Assembly: GCA_013335535.1 (NCBI GenBank)
Contig: JAAXVL010000007.1
Location: 62,001 to 126,000, forward strand
Reading direction: 5' to 3'
Length of the DNA: 64,000 bases
Source of the DNA: Azonexaceae bacterium
GTDB taxonomy: Bacteria; Pseudomonadota; Gammaproteobacteria; Burkholderiales; Rhodocyclaceae
A program made the translations under genes and the position numbers. The notes below the pieces were generated by a model that was not told the DNA's origin, searched no databases, and saw only the letters and a program-made list of their open reading frames with translations. Positions 1 to 11,491 of this stretch are shown in pieces; within the stretch, counting starts at the first letter, position 1; every line of letters starts with the position of its first letter.

Positions 1-2
1 TC

Positions 3-1094
3 AACCGGGATGCCTCCGACGACGAAATCAAGAAGGCCTACCGCAAGCTGGCCATGAAGCATCACCCTGACCGCAATCCGGACAACCCGGCGGCCGAGGA
101 AAAGTTCAAGGAAGCCAAGGAAGCCTACGAAATCCTCTCCGACGGCCAGAAGCGCTCGGCCTACGACCAGTTCGGCCACGCCGGCATCGATCAGCAGGCC
201 GGCATGGGCGGCGGCGGTGGCGCCGGCTTTGCCGATGCCTTCGGCGGCATCTTCGACGAGATCTTCGGTGGTCGCGGCGGCGGTGGCGGCGGCGGTCGCT
301 CCAACATCTATCGCGGCGCCGACCTGCGCTACAACCTCGAAATCACGCTCGAGCAGGCCGCCCACGGCACGGAAACGAAGATTCGCATTCCGACCATGGA
401 AGTCTGCGACCCCTGCAACGGTTCCGGTGCCAAGCCCGGCACCCAGCCGAAGACCTGCCCGACCTGCGGCGGCTCCGGCCAGGTTCGCCTGCAGCAGGGT
501 TTCTTCTCGATCCAGCAGACCTGCCACAAGTGCCACGGAACCGGCCGCTTCATCGCCGAACCGTGCAAGCACTGCGACGGCGCCGGTCGCGTCAAGCAAC
601 ACAAGACGCTGGCCGTCAAGATTCCGGCCGGGGTCGATGAAGGCGACCGCATCAGGCTGTCTGGCGAAGGCGAGCATGGCGTCAACGGTGGTCCGCCGGG
701 CGACCTCTACGTGCAGATTCACCTCAAGCCGCACGCTGTGTTCACCCGCGACCACAACGACCTCCATTGCGAGATGCCGATTTCCTTCACCGCGGCCGCA
801 CTCGGTGGCGAAATCGAAATCCCGACGCTGGATGGTGCCGCGGCCATCAAGATTCCAGCCGAAACCCAGTCAGGACGTGTCTTCCGCCTGCGCGGCAAGG
901 GCATCAAGGGCGTGCGCAGCCACACCCATGGCGACCTGATGTGCCACGTCGTGGTCGAAACGCCGGTAAACCTGACCGAGCGCCAGAAGGAACTGTTGCG
1001 CGAACTCGAAGAATCCAGCCGCGACAACAGCGGCAAACACAATCCACGCTCCAAGTCGTGGATGGACAAAGTTAAGGACTTCTTCGCGGAATAA
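3..1094 (+). CDS. dnaJ: Chaperone protein DnaJ (5' truncated by window edge)
   Basis: Co-chaperone that delivers unfolded clients to DnaK and stimulates its ATPase in the cytoplasm. The reading frame is open from base 3, so the true start lies left of the window. The J-domain HPD motif is near base 60. It is followed by a Gly-rich stretch with poly-Gly runs, then four zinc-binding CxxCxGxG repeats ([32 protein letters not shown]), then the C-terminal substrate-binding domain. Only roughly 15-20 N-terminal residues should be missing. In relatives dnaJ follows dnaK, which would sit upstream. Confidence 0.97.
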   Translation, partial: NRDASDDEIKKAYRKLAMKHHPDRNPDNPAAEEKFKEAKEAYEILSDGQKRSAYDQFGHAGIDQQAGMGGGGGAGFADAFGGIFDEIFGGRGGGGGGGRSNIYRGADLRYNLEITLEQAAHGTETKIRIPTMEVCDPCNGSGAKPGTQPKTCPTCGGSGQVRLQQGFFSIQQTCHKCHGTGRFIAEPCKHCDGAGRVKQHKTLAVKIPAGVDEGDRIRLSGEGEHGVNGGPPGDLYVQIHLKPHAVFTRDHNDLHCEMPISFTAAALGGEIEIPTLDGAAAIKIPAETQSGRVFRLRGKGIKGVRSHTHGDLMCHVVVETPVNLTERQKELLRELEESSRDNSGKHNPRSKSWMDKVKDFFAE

Positions 1095-1113
1095 CCGCCT
1101 AGCTTTGCAGTTC

Positions 1114-1160
1114 GGCCCCGACATCCCGACGTTCGCTTCGGGTTTTCGGGGCCGTTTCAT
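1114..1160 (+). terminator. Possible terminator after dnaJ
   Basis: GGCCCCGA (1114-1121) can pair with TCGGGGCC (1146-1153), with an inner CCCGA/TCGGG pairing (1125-1129 with 1138-1142), followed by a T-rich tract. The loop is long, so this is a moderate candidate. It lies 20 bases after the dnaJ stop and runs into a dispersed repeat copy. Confidence 0.4.
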
Positions 1161-1192
1161 TTTTGGCCGTTTTTTCCGGTTGACCGTGGCAT
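1159..1192 (+). repeat. Dispersed element copy A (core CCGGTTGACCGTGG)
   Basis: Carries the family core TTTTTCCGGTTGACCGTGG preceded by the ATTTTGGCC flank seen in other copies. Lies between dnaJ and the binding-protein gene at 1284. Orientation here defines plus for the family. Confidence 0.85.
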
Positions 1193-1283
1193 CGCACAAA
1201 TTGCCGAAACCCCTGTTCGCCCTGTTCCCGGTAATATCCCCGACTGTTAGAATCGTTCGATCAATCAAGGGGGAGAAAAAACA

Positions 1284-2423
1284 ATGCGAGTCCTCAAACG
1301 ACTGGCCACCGTTGGTGCAATTGCCTTTTCCACGTTGTGCTGGGCCGAGCCCGGCGTCACCGACACGACGATCACCCTCGGCATGTCGGCCCCCTTGTCC
1401 GGTCCGAATGGCGCCTATGGCCTGGACATGCGGCAAACGATCACGGCCTATTTCGAGCAGGTCAACAAGGCCGGCGGCATCAACGGCCGCAAGCTTGAAC
1501 TGATCGCCCTCGACGATGGTTACGAAACGGAACGTACCGTCGCCAACACCAAGACGTTGATCAAGGAAAAAAATGTCTTCGCGCTGCTCGCCTATTACGG
1601 CTCGAGCCCGACCACCGAAACCATGAATACCGTCTTCGGCCCAGCCAAGGTACCGCTGGTCGGGACCATTTCCGGCGCCGCCACCCTGCGCGAATCGACC
1701 GCCACCAATCCGAATGCGCGCTACATGTTCAACGTCCGCGCCAGCTACGCCGACGAGGCCGAAGTCATCGTCAATCAGATGCTCTCGCTTGGCCTGAAGA
1801 ATATCGCCGTGTTCTACCAGAACGACGGTTTCGGCAAATCCGGGCTGGATGGTGTTACTGCCGCTCTGAAGAAACACAATCTCGCCCCGTCCGCCGTCGG
1901 CACCGTCGAACGCAACTCGGTAGACGTCGCCAAGGCCGTAGAAGCCATTGCCAAAACGACACCACAGGCCGTCGTCATGGTCACGCTGTACAAGCCGACC
2001 GCCGCCTTCGTCAAAGCCATGAAAAAGATTGGCCAGCATCCGATGCTGATGACCCTTTCCCCGGTCGGCGCCGAACAACTGGCTCAGGAACTCGGCCCCG
2101 ATTCACGCGGCATCGGTGTATCGCAGGTTGTCCCCTATCCGTGGAACAACGTTGTACCGGTCGTCCGTGACTACCAAAAGCTCTCCGACAAGGCCACCTA
2201 CTCGTACTACGGCATGGAAGGCTACCTCATGGCCCGAACCATGATCGAAGGCCTCAAGCGGACCGGCAAGGATCTCACCCGCGAAAAACTGGTGACTTCG
2301 CTGGAGAGCATGAGCGGGACGGACCTCGGTGGCTACCGCATCAACTACGGACCGGGCAGCCGGCTTGGATCGCGCTTTGTCGAACTGACAGTCATCGGAC
2401 AAGGCGGCAAGATTCTCAAGTAA
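1284..2423 (+). CDS. ABC transporter substrate-binding protein, LivK/branched-chain amino acid type
   Basis: Predicted periplasmic solute receptor of the Leu/Ile/Val-binding family (Peripla_BP_6), 379 aa. An N-terminal signal peptide ends near LCWA, followed by the family opening ITLGMSAPLSGPNGAYG and a KAGGINGRKLELIALDDGY segment typical of LivK-like receptors. A strong ribosome site GGGGGAG precedes the ATG. No cognate permease or ATPase gene is adjacent, so the substrate (amino acid, amide, urea or aromatic acid) cannot be assigned. It may be an orphan receptor serving a transporter encoded elsewhere. Confidence 0.9.
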   Translation: MRVLKRLATVGAIAFSTLCWAEPGVTDTTITLGMSAPLSGPNGAYGLDMRQTITAYFEQVNKAGGINGRKLELIALDDGYETERTVANTKTLIKEKNVFALLAYYGSSPTTETMNTVFGPAKVPLVGTISGAATLRESTATNPNARYMFNVRASYADEAEVIVNQMLSLGLKNIAVFYQNDGFGKSGLDGVTAALKKHNLAPSAVGTVERNSVDVAKAVEAIAKTTPQAVVMVTLYKPTAAFVKAMKKIGQHPMLMTLSPVGAEQLAQELGPDSRGIGVSQVVPYPWNNVVPVVRDYQKLSDKATYSYYGMEGYLMARTMIEGLKRTGKDLTREKLVTSLESMSGTDLGGYRINYGPGSRLGSRFVELTVIGQGGKILK

Positions 2424-2426
2424 AAC

Positions 2427-2452
2427 GCCACGGTGAACCCGAAAAAACGGCC
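2427..2452 (-). repeat. Dispersed element copy B (diverged)
   Basis: Reverse complement reads GGCCGTTTTTTCGGGTTCAC then CGTGG, two mismatches from the family core. It abuts the stop of the binding-protein gene, and its A/T tract is shared with the following terminator stem. Confidence 0.6.
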
Positions 2453-2469
2453 CTTTTAAGGGCCGTTTT
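2444..2469. terminator. Bidirectional rho-independent terminator
   Basis: Stem AAAACGGCCC / GGGCCGTTTT with loop TTTTAA, flanked by A and T tracts. It lies between the convergent binding-protein gene and cysS and can serve both. Confidence 0.85.
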
Positions 2470-2492
2470 CATTTGCACAGCTTGTCAAAAAA

Positions 2493-3863
2493 TCAGGCGC
2501 GGCGCCAGGTCGTTCCCTGTGGGCTGTCATCGAGCGCAATACCAGCCGCTTTGAGTTCGTCCCGAATACGATCCGACTCGGCAAAATTCCTGGCTTTCTT
2601 GGCCGCTGCCCGGTCGGCAATCATCTGCTCGATCGCTGCCTCATCAAGGCCGCCGGCGGCACCGCCACCCTGCAGGTAAGCCATCGGCTCCCGCTCAAGC
2701 AGGCCGATCACCGCCCCCAGCGCCTTGAGTAAACCGGACAGTTCGCCGCTCTTCTGACGATTGGCCTCGGCTGCCAGCTCGAAAAGCACCGAAATGGCGC
2801 CATGCGAATCGAAATCCTCGTTGAGCGACGCAGCAAAACGGGCTGCGAAATCATTCATCCAGTCGATCTCGACCGCCAGCGCCGGCACATCGCGCAGCGT
2901 GAAATACAGGCTGTCCAGACTGCGTTTGGCGTCGTCGAGGTGGGCATCCGAATAATTCAACGGGCTACGGTAATGGGCGCGCAGGATGAAGAAACGCACG
3001 ACTTCGGCATCGAACTGCTCAAGGACCGTGCGGATCGTGAAGAAATTACCCAGCGATTTCGACATCTTCTCGTTGTCGACGCGCACGAAACCGTTGTGCA
3101 TCCAGTAATTGACGAACGAGCACTGGTGCGCCCCCTCGGACTGGGCGATCTCATTTTCATGGTGCGGGAACTGCAAATCCTGTCCACCGCCATGGATGTC
3201 GAAATGCTTGCCAAGCAGTTTCGAGCTCATGGCCGAGCACTCGATGTGCCAACCCGGACGCCCCTCGCCCCACGGCGATTCCCAGGCTGGCTCGCCCGGT
3301 TTGGCATGTTTCCAAAGCACGAAGTCGAGCGGGTCCTGCTTGGCCGAATCGACCTCGACGCGCTCGCCAGCCCGCAGATCGTCAAGCGACTTGCCGGACA
3401 GCTTGCCGTAACCCTCGAACTTGCGCACGGCGTAATTCACGTCGCCATCGGCAGCGTGGTAGGCGAGCCCCCTGTCTTCGAGCTTCCCGATCAGATCGAG
3501 CATTTCCGGCACGTAGTCGGTTGCCCGCGGCTCGAAATCCGGCCGCTGAACGCCCAGCGCATCAGCATCTTCATGCATGTAGGCAATGAAACGATTGGTC
3601 AGCTGCTGAATCGTCTCGCCATTCTCGATGGCGCGCTTGATGATCTTGTCATCGATGTCGGTGATATTGCGGACGTAGGTCACGTCGTAGCCACTCGCCT
3701 TGAGCCAGCGATAAACCATGTCGAAGACAACCATGACACGCGCATGGCCAAGGTGGCAATAATCATAGACCGTCATGCCACAGACATACATGCGAACCTT
3801 GTTCGCTTCGATCGGGGTAAAAAGCTGCTTTTCGCGCTGGAGGGAGTTGTAGATCTTGAGCAT
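2493..3863 (-). CDS. cysS: Cysteinyl-tRNA synthetase
   Basis: Class I aminoacyl-tRNA synthetase charging tRNA-Cys, 456 aa, the usual family length. The protein begins [15 protein letters not shown], so the ATG at 3863 is chosen although the frame stays open well upstream. Seen: [19 protein letters not shown] (first zinc cysteine plus the HIGH-like motif), the [14 protein letters not shown] zinc/active-site segment and [11 protein letters not shown] (KMSKS loop). It is monocistronic and divergent from the TPR gene at 3969. Confidence 0.97.
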   Translation of the reverse strand: MLKIYNSLQREKQLFTPIEANKVRMYVCGMTVYDYCHLGHARVMVVFDMVYRWLKASGYDVTYVRNITDIDDKIIKRAIENGETIQQLTNRFIAYMHEDADALGVQRPDFEPRATDYVPEMLDLIGKLEDRGLAYHAADGDVNYAVRKFEGYGKLSGKSLDDLRAGERVEVDSAKQDPLDFVLWKHAKPGEPAWESPWGEGRPGWHIECSAMSSKLLGKHFDIHGGGQDLQFPHHENEIAQSEGAHQCSFVNYWMHNGFVRVDNEKMSKSLGNFFTIRTVLEQFDAEVVRFFILRAHYRSPLNYSDAHLDDAKRSLDSLYFTLRDVPALAVEIDWMNDFAARFAASLNEDFDSHGAISVLFELAAEANRQKSGELSGLLKALGAVIGLLEREPMAYLQGGGAAGGLDEAAIEQMIADRAAAKKARNFAESDRIRDELKAAGIALDDSPQGTTWRRA

Positions 3864-3968
3864 GCGGGGAGGGAGACCGGGCTTGGCCGGCTTGCTAATC
3901 CCTATGGAATCACCGGCATTTTTGGTAGAATCGGAAGATTGTATAACCTCGAAAAGTATAGCATAGCG

Positions 3969-5123
3969 ATGACCTCTATTTCCCTGCTCCAGCCCCGTTT
4001 TCAGAAGCTCAAGACGTTGCGTGCAATGGCGATTGGCCTGGCCATCGGCTTCGCCGTACCGGCGTTTGCCGACAACCTGCCGGAAGTCCAGCGCCTGATC
4101 AAGCAGGGCCAGTACCCGCAAGCCCTTGAAAAGGTCGACGCTTATCTGAGCAGCCGCCCCAAGGATGCCCAAGGTCGCTTCCTCAAGGGGCTGATCTATA
4201 CCGAGATGAACAAGCCGGCCGACGCCATCAGCGTCTTCACCAAGCTGTCCGAGGACTACCCGGAGCTGCCGGAACCCTATAACAACCTGGCCGTGCTCTA
4301 CGCCCAGCAGAAGCAGTACGACAAGGCGCGCACGGCACTTGAAATGGCCATAAGGACTCATCCGTCCTACGCCATCGCCTACGAAAATCTCGGCGACGTT
4401 TACGCCAAACTGGCCAGCCAGGCCTACGACAAGGCCCTGCAACTCGACAACTCCAATTCGATGACGCAGAACAAGCTGGCCCTCATCCGCGACCTGATCA
4501 CCACCTCCGGCAAGGGCAACGTCAAGCCGCAGCCGGCGGCACCGGCAGCTACCGCCGCTCCGGTTGCACCCGCCGCACCGGTCGCTGCCGTTGCTGCCGC
4601 CAAACCTGCCCCCGCAGCACCGAGCGCCACCATCGTCACTTCGACACCGGGTGCCGCCTCTGCCTCACCGGCCAACAAGCCGGCAGTGCTTGCCGCTGCG
4701 CCCGCCCCGGCGGCAGCGCCGACGCCGGCTCCGGTTGCGGCACCGACTCCCGCCCCGGCCCCGGCCCCGGCCAAGGCGGTTGCCGGCAGCGACGACGTCA
4801 TCAAGGCCATGAACGCCTGGGCCGACGCCTGGTCGCGCAAGGACATGCGGGCCTACCTCGGCGCCTATGCGCACGAATTCGATACGCCGAAGGGCATGAG
4901 CCGCAAGGCCTGGGAACAGGAACGCGAACAGCGCATCGCCGGCAAGGGCGGCAAGATTTCGGTGTCCTTCGATACGCCGCAAGTCACCATCAATGGTGAC
5001 AAAGCCACTGCCAAGTTCCGCCAGCACTACAAGGCAACCGGTCTGAGCAGCTCGACGACCAAGACACTCGTTTTCGTTCGGGCCGGTAGCAAGTGGCTGA
5101 TCAAGGAAGAAAACGCCCGGTGA
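3969..5123 (+). CDS. TPR-repeat envelope protein with C-terminal Cds6/NTF2-like domain
   Basis: 384 aa. The start [20 protein letters not shown] gives a signal-type segment ending FAVPAFA, so the protein is probably periplasmic. Residues about 25-165 contain tetratricopeptide repeats (e.g. [20 protein letters not shown]). A long Ala/Pro linker covers about 180-275. The last 110 residues ([20 protein letters not shown]) form the small NTF2-like domain also found at the C-terminus of the next gene. The stop overlaps the GTG of the L,D-transpeptidase gene (GTGA), so the pair is translationally coupled. A role in peptidoglycan or envelope remodelling is inferred from the partner. Confidence 0.88.
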   Translation: MTSISLLQPRFQKLKTLRAMAIGLAIGFAVPAFADNLPEVQRLIKQGQYPQALEKVDAYLSSRPKDAQGRFLKGLIYTEMNKPADAISVFTKLSEDYPELPEPYNNLAVLYAQQKQYDKARTALEMAIRTHPSYAIAYENLGDVYAKLASQAYDKALQLDNSNSMTQNKLALIRDLITTSGKGNVKPQPAAPAATAAPVAPAAPVAAVAAAKPAPAAPSATIVTSTPGAASASPANKPAVLAAAPAPAAAPTPAPVAAPTPAPAPAPAKAVAGSDDVIKAMNAWADAWSRKDMRAYLGAYAHEFDTPKGMSRKAWEQEREQRIAGKGGKISVSFDTPQVTINGDKATAKFRQHYKATGLSSSTTKTLVFVRAGSKWLIKEENAR

Positions 5124-6415
5124 AATTAGGCCGTAAATTAGTTCTGTCCGGACTGGCGGTCGCCCTGGCCGCCGGTGCAGCAGCCCGCCTCAAAGACAAG
5201 CCAGCGACCGCCCCGGTTACCATCAACGAACTGTCGGCGATTGCCCTGGCGCGGACGACGTCCGAGGCCGCCGGCAAGGACGCTCCCTTGCCACTGATCG
5301 TTTCCGATTCCGGCCCGGAAGAAACGCTGACGCGCATCTTTGCCGAAATCGAAGGCAATCGCCTCAACAATGCCTTGCAACTGACCGAAGGTCTGTTGCG
5401 TCAGCACCCGAACTACCGCCTGGCCAATCTCATCAAGGGTGATTTGCTGCTCGCCCGGACCAAGCCGATCGCGTCATTTGGCGCGCTAAACGATGCGCCC
5501 GCCGACAAGGTCGCCGACCTGCGCGCCGAAGCTATCGCCCGCCTGGCCGGCTATCGCGAAAAGCCGCCGGCCGATTTTGTGCCGCGCTACCTGTTGCAGA
5601 TGCAACCTGACCAGCGCTTCGCCATCGTCGTTGACACCAAGCGCTCGCGCCTTTACCTGTACGAAAACGATATCAAGAACGGTGGCCAGCCGCGTTTCGT
5701 TGCCGACTACTACGTCACCCAGGGCAAGCTGGGCGCCGAAAAGCTCGTCGAAGGCGACAAGAAAACCCCGGTCGGCGTCTATCACGTCACCGCCAACCTG
5801 CCCCGCCAGAAGCTCGCCGACCTCTACGGCAACGGCGCCTTCCCGCTCAACTACCCGAACGAATGGGACAAGCGCCAGGGCCGTGGTGGCAGCGGCATCT
5901 GGCTGCACGGCACGCCGTCCGACACCTTTGCCCGCCCGCCGCGCGCCTCCGACGGCTGCGTCGTGCTGACCAACCAGGATCTCGACGTTGTTGCCAAGAA
6001 CCTGCAGGTCGGTCTGACACCGGTAATCATCAGCAATTCGGTCGAATGGCTGTCGCTCGACGACTGGGCCAGGGAACGCAGCGAACTCAACAAGTCGATC
6101 GACGCCTGGCGTGCCGACTGGGAAAGCCGCGATACCGACCGCTACCTGAAGCATTACTCACAGCGCTTCAAGGCCGGCGACCAGGATTTCGCCGAGTTCG
6201 CCGCCCAGAAAAAGCAGGTCAATGCCGGCAAGGAATGGATCAAGCTCAAGATCGACAATCTGTCCGTCTTTCGCAACCCGGGCAAGGACGAAGTCGTCGT
6301 CGTGACCTTTGACCAGGATTACCGCAGCAACAACCTCAACAACCAGATGAAGAAACGCCAGTACTGGCTGCGTGAAGGCGACCAGTGGAAAATCATTTAC
6401 GAAGGAAGTGCCTGA
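5120..6415 (+). CDS. L,D-transpeptidase (YkuD catalytic domain) with C-terminal Cds6-type domain
   Basis: 431 aa from the GTG at 5120, which has AAGGAAG nine bases upstream; an ATG at 5093 would give a long overlap and lose the signal anchor. Hydrophobic N-terminus about residues 8-26, then a YkuD domain with RFAIVVDTKRSRLYLYE. The catalytic signature is HGTPSD (His263) and SDGCVVL (Cys280), matching the HGT...S.GC nucleophile motif of L,D-transpeptidases. The final 110 residues repeat the NTF2-like domain of the upstream TPR protein (IDAWRADWESRDTDRYLKHY). Expected role: peptidoglycan 3-3 cross-linking or attachment of proteins to the wall in the periplasm. Confidence 0.92.
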   Translation: MKLGRKLVLSGLAVALAAGAAARLKDKPATAPVTINELSAIALARTTSEAAGKDAPLPLIVSDSGPEETLTRIFAEIEGNRLNNALQLTEGLLRQHPNYRLANLIKGDLLLARTKPIASFGALNDAPADKVADLRAEAIARLAGYREKPPADFVPRYLLQMQPDQRFAIVVDTKRSRLYLYENDIKNGGQPRFVADYYVTQGKLGAEKLVEGDKKTPVGVYHVTANLPRQKLADLYGNGAFPLNYPNEWDKRQGRGGSGIWLHGTPSDTFARPPRASDGCVVLTNQDLDVVAKNLQVGLTPVIISNSVEWLSLDDWARERSELNKSIDAWRADWESRDTDRYLKHYSQRFKAGDQDFAEFAAQKKQVNAGKEWIKLKIDNLSVFRNPGKDEVVVVTFDQDYRSNNLNNQMKKRQYWLREGDQWKIIYEGSA

Positions 6416-6987
6416 TGTTGAAAAAAGTCTCCGCTCTCGCCGCCGGCTTGCTCGTCTCGTTCGCCGTGTGGGCCGCCCCGACCGTTGAAATGACGACCAA
6501 TATGGGCAAGATCACACTGGAACTCTTCCCCGAGAAAGCGCCGAAAACCGTTGAAATGTTCCTCTACAACGCCAAGCACGGCTTTTACGAGGCAACCATT
6601 TTCCACCGCGTCATCGATGGCTTCATGATCCAGGGCGGCGGCTTCAGTCGGGCCATGGAAGAGAAGAAGACACTGACACCGGCCCTGCCGAATGAATCGA
6701 CCAGCGGCCTGGCCAATGACCGCGGCACGATTGCCATGGCCCGTACCTCGGACCCGCATTCGGCCCGCGTCCAGTTCTTCATCAATCTCAAGAACAACGA
6801 CGCCCTGAATCACCGCACTTCTGCCGACCCGCGCGGCTGGGGCTACGCCGTCTTCGGCAAGGTAACCCAGGGCATGGATGTCGTCGACAAGATCGCCAAG
6901 GTGCCGACCGGCAACGCTGGCTATTACGAAAACGTTCCGACGACCCCGGTCGTCATCCAGAACGTCAAAATCATCTCCGACAAATAA
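6415..6987 (+). CDS. ppiA: Periplasmic peptidyl-prolyl cis-trans isomerase, cyclophilin type
   Basis: 190 aa cyclophilin. The ATG at 6415 overlaps the stop of the transpeptidase gene (TGATG) and has GAAGGAAG upstream. Residues 1-20 form a signal peptide (LLVSFAVWA then APTVEM), so it is exported. Catalytic cyclophilin segments are present: FHRVIDGFMIQGGG, and RVQFFINLKNN with the active-site Arg and Phe. It is followed nine bases later by a leaderless cyclophilin, a periplasmic/cytoplasmic paralogue pair. It probably assists folding of exported proteins. Confidence 0.93.
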   Translation: MLKKVSALAAGLLVSFAVWAAPTVEMTTNMGKITLELFPEKAPKTVEMFLYNAKHGFYEATIFHRVIDGFMIQGGGFSRAMEEKKTLTPALPNESTSGLANDRGTIAMARTSDPHSARVQFFINLKNNDALNHRTSADPRGWGYAVFGKVTQGMDVVDKIAKVPTGNAGYYENVPTTPVVIQNVKIISDK

Positions 6988-6996
6988 GGATCCCCA

Positions 6997-7494
6997 ATGT
7001 CCAAAATCAAGCTCACCACCAACCACGGCGACATCACGCTCGAACTGGATGCCGAAAAGGCACCGAAGACCGTTGCCAACTTCATCTCCTACGTTGAAGC
7101 CGGCCACTACAACGGCACCATTTTCCACCGCGTCATCAAGAACTTCATGATCCAGGGCGGCGGCATGGAGCCGGGCATGAACCAGAAGGCCTGCCAGGCC
7201 CCGATCGAGAACGAGGCCGCCAACGGTCTCAAGAACAAGCGCGGCACCGTCGCCATGGCCCGTACCAACGACCCGCATTCGGCCACTGCCCAGTTCTTTA
7301 TCAACACCGTCGATAACGATTTCCTCGACTTCAAGTCGCCGTCCGGCCAGGGCTGGGGCTACTGCGTGTTCGGCGAAGTCGTCGAAGGCCTCGACGTGGT
7401 CGACAAGATCCGCGCCGTCAAGACCGGCAACAAGGGTTTCCATCAGGACGTCCCGGCTGAAGACGTGATCATCGAGAAGGCCGAGATCGTTTGA
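6997..7494 (+). CDS. ppiB: Cytoplasmic peptidyl-prolyl cis-trans isomerase B
   Basis: 165 aa cyclophilin without a signal sequence (starts [20 protein letters not shown]). Seen: [18 protein letters not shown] and [18 protein letters not shown], the catalytic and cyclosporin-site segments. AAGGA precedes the ATG. Its stop overlaps the TTG start of lpxH (TTGA), so the two are coupled. Confidence 0.95.
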   Translation: MSKIKLTTNHGDITLELDAEKAPKTVANFISYVEAGHYNGTIFHRVIKNFMIQGGGMEPGMNQKACQAPIENEAANGLKNKRGTVAMARTNDPHSATAQFFINTVDNDFLDFKSPSGQGWGYCVFGEVVEGLDVVDKIRAVKTGNKGFHQDVPAEDVIIEKAEIV

Positions 7495-8210
7495 TCTTCT
7501 TCATCTCTGATCTGCACCTATCGCCCCGGTCACCCGGGGCGACTCGTTTGTTCCTCCAGTTTTTGGCAGGCCGCGCCCGGCAGGCCGAGGCGCTGTATAT
7601 CCTCGGCGACCTGTTCGAAGTGTGGGTCGGCGACGACATTGACGATCCGTACGCCGCGCAGATCACCGCCGCCCTGCGCGCTGCCAGCGATGCCGGGCTG
7701 AAAATCCATTTCATGCACGGCAACCGCGATTTCGCCATCGGCGAGCAGTTCACCAGCGCTGCTGGGATGACACTGCTGCCCGACCCGTACGGCCTCGTGC
7801 TGCCCGAATGGTCCTTCGTTCTCTCGCACGGCGACGCGCTGTGCCTCGACGACCACGCCTACATGGCCTATCGCGCCAAAGTGCGCGATCCGGAATGGCA
7901 GCGAAAGATGCGCGCCAAGCCGCGTTTCCTGCGCAGCCTGCTCGGTCGTTACATCCGCTGGCGTAGCGCCCGGCGCAAGCGCGCCGCCAACTACGTTTAC
8001 TCCGACCTCAATGGCCCGGCGACCGACGATTTCCTGCGTGACCATGGCTACTGCACCTTCATCCACGGCCACACGCACCGGCCGGAAAAGCACGACCATA
8101 TCGTCGATGGCATCCACGTCGAACGCTGGGTGCTGGCCGACTGGCACGAAGACCGGGGCGAAGCGCTGGTCTGGGATGGCGAACAGCTAAGTCGCGAAGC
8201 CATCCTGTGA
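7491..8210 (+). CDS. lpxH: UDP-2,3-diacylglucosamine diphosphatase
   Basis: Lipid A biosynthesis pyrophosphatase that converts UDP-2,3-diacylglucosamine to lipid X plus UMP on the inner face of the cytoplasmic membrane. 239 aa, normal length. Calcineurin-like metal ligands are visible: [37 protein letters not shown] and [10 protein letters not shown]. The start is a TTG overlapping the ppiB stop; no in-frame ATG exists nearby and the protein begins directly with the first metal motif, so this start is needed. The ppiB-lpxH order is common in betaproteobacteria. Confidence 0.95.
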   Translation: MIFFISDLHLSPRSPGATRLFLQFLAGRARQAEALYILGDLFEVWVGDDIDDPYAAQITAALRAASDAGLKIHFMHGNRDFAIGEQFTSAAGMTLLPDPYGLVLPEWSFVLSHGDALCLDDHAYMAYRAKVRDPEWQRKMRAKPRFLRSLLGRYIRWRSARRKRAANYVYSDLNGPATDDFLRDHGYCTFIHGHTHRPEKHDHIVDGIHVERWVLADWHEDRGEALVWDGEQLSREAIL

Positions 8211-8212
8211 GC

Positions 8213-8244
8213 ATTTCAATTTTGAATCAAATTTCCGGTTGACC

Positions 8245-8250
<6 letters not shown>
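8213..8250 (+). repeat. Dispersed element copy C, overlapping the recQ start
   Basis: TTTCAATTTTG flank followed by TTTCCGGTTGACCGTGGCA. The copy fills the whole lpxH-recQ gap, and the only possible recQ start codons (TTG 8239, GTG 8245) lie inside its core. Confidence 0.85.
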
Positions 8251-10065
<1,815 letters not shown>

Positions 10066-10068
10066 GCC

Positions 10069-10683
10069 ATGAACCGCGACACCCTGAACGCCTTGCTCGC
10101 CGCCATCGTCATCGCAGCCCTCGTCGTTTCCGGCATCGCGCCCTTCGATCGGGCGACCTGGGTCATGGAAGTAGCGCCGGTCTTGATCGCCCTGCCGCTC
10201 ATGATCGTTACCCGCAAAAGCTATCCACTGACGATGCTGCTCGCCGTGCTGATCGCCGCCCACGCGCTCGTGCTGATCGCCGGCGGCGCCTACACCTATG
10301 CCCGCGTGCCGCTCGGTTTCTGGCTGCAGGACCTGCTCGGCACCGTGCGCAACCCCTACGACAAGATCGGCCATTTCATGCAGGGCTTCGTGCCGGCGCT
10401 GGTCGCGCGCGAAATCCTCATCCGCGGCGGCTACGTCGTTGGCCGCCGGATGACCGGCTTTCTGTGCATCTGCATTGCCATGGCCATCAGCGCCAGCTAC
10501 GAACTGATCGAATGGGCGGCGGCGCTGGCCATGGGCCAGGGCGCCGACGAATTCCTCGGCACCCAGGGCGATCAGTGGGACACGCAGTCCGACATGTTCA
10601 TGGCGCTGATCGGATCGAGCACGGCAATGGCTCTTTTCGCCGGCTGGCACGACCGGCAGCTAAAAAGCCTCATTTCAAAATAA
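10069..10683 (+). CDS. YjdF-like DUF2238 integral membrane protein
   Basis: 204 aa, multi-pass inner-membrane protein with about six hydrophobic segments. Conserved DUF2238 features are visible: NPYDKIGHFMQGFVPALVAR and SASYELIEWAAALAMGQ, followed by TQGDQWDTQSDMFMALIG. Biochemical role unknown. It starts three bases after recQ, so it is probably cotranscribed with it. Its last codons run into a dispersed repeat copy. Confidence 0.88.
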   Translation: MNRDTLNALLAAIVIAALVVSGIAPFDRATWVMEVAPVLIALPLMIVTRKSYPLTMLLAVLIAAHALVLIAGGAYTYARVPLGFWLQDLLGTVRNPYDKIGHFMQGFVPALVAREILIRGGYVVGRRMTGFLCICIAMAISASYELIEWAAALAMGQGADEFLGTQGDQWDTQSDMFMALIGSSTAMALFAGWHDRQLKSLISK

Positions 10684-10709
10684 GCCCAAAATTCCGGTTG
10701 ACCGTGGCA
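10672..10709 (+). repeat. Dispersed element copy D
   Basis: ATTTCAAAATAAGCCCAAAA then TTCCGGTTGACCGTGGCA. It overlaps the stop of the DUF2238 gene and lies between it and the convergent gene ending at 10735. Confidence 0.8.
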
Positions 10710-10734
10710 GCGACGGCCAAGCGCCGTGCGGAGA

Positions 10735-11418
10735 CTACATCCCGAGCGATTTCAGGAAAGCATCCTGATCGCTGGTATCGGCAGCCTGCGGCGCAGCCGA
10801 CTCACGCGCCGCATTTGCCTGCTCGATCAGGGTATCCGGATCGGCCTCCTCGCTCTCGAAGTCGTTTAGCTTGATGAACTCGGTCTGGTCGATGGCCAGT
10901 TCCAGATAAAAAATGTTGTTGCGGCCGGTAAAGAAAGTGACGCGGCGCGCCTGCGGCTTGTCGAGATTGGTGTCGACGCTGAGCATGACCTGCTTGGTCA
11001 GGGCCAGCATCTTCGGCTGGTTCTGCGTGATATGCGTCTGCAGCTCGCGCGCCACCTTGCCGGTGAAATCGCCGACCATCTGGTTCATGAGCTCGCCCAT
11101 GACATTCGCCACCTCGTCCGAGGTATGCGAACTGGCCAGCTCTTCCTTGGCCATGCCCATGTTCAGCATGTAGCTCTCGTAGAGTTCCATCGCCGCTGCG
11201 GCCGAAAAGTTGGTGACGACCAGACCGGAAAAACCACCATCGAACAACACGAAGCAGCCGATATCCGGTTTCAGGCAGGTCTTGGTGATGCGCTGGACCA
11301 TGCCGGAGTAGTGAATCTGGCTCTGGGTGGCCATGGTCAGCACCTTGGTCATCGAATTGCACAGGCTGCGCAGGATGTCTTCGGTACCGTAGACGACGGG
11401 GCTTTCTTGTTGGCTCAT
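10735..11418 (-). CDS. DUF3334 family protein, CheC/CheX-like
   Basis: 227 aa from the ATG at 11418 (MSQQESPVVYGTEDILRSLC). No signal or membrane segment, so cytoplasmic. The segment DEVANVMGELMNQMVGDFTG fits the ExxNxxxG helix used by CheC/CheX phospho-CheY phosphatases, and the overall make-up (an FDGGFSGLVV strand, then NFSAAAAMELYESYM) is like the CheX fold. Function in signalling or chemotaxis is inference; no chemotaxis genes are adjacent. It is transcribed away from the acyl-CoA synthetase gene boundary on the same strand. Confidence 0.8.
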   Translation of the reverse strand: MSQQESPVVYGTEDILRSLCNSMTKVLTMATQSQIHYSGMVQRITKTCLKPDIGCFVLFDGGFSGLVVTNFSAAAAMELYESYMLNMGMAKEELASSHTSDEVANVMGELMNQMVGDFTGKVARELQTHITQNQPKMLALTKQVMLSVDTNLDKPQARRVTFFTGRNNIFYLELAIDQTEFIKLNDFESEEADPDTLIEQANAARESAAPQAADTSDQDAFLKSLGM

Positions 11419-11491
11419 GGTTGTTGATCTTCTGGGCAAATGAACAGGTGATATATACCACGAGCGCGGCCCGGCCGCGCCCGCCACTGAG

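Noticed and set aside
870..2078. 402-codon frame antisense to dnaJ and the binding-protein gene
   Set aside because: Gly/Asp/Arg-rich shadow frame typical of high-GC antisense; both plus-strand genes are well supported.
2802..3968. N-terminal extension of the TPR protein upstream of 3969
   Set aside because: The frame is open but is antisense to cysS; the signal-type N-terminus begins at ATG 3969.
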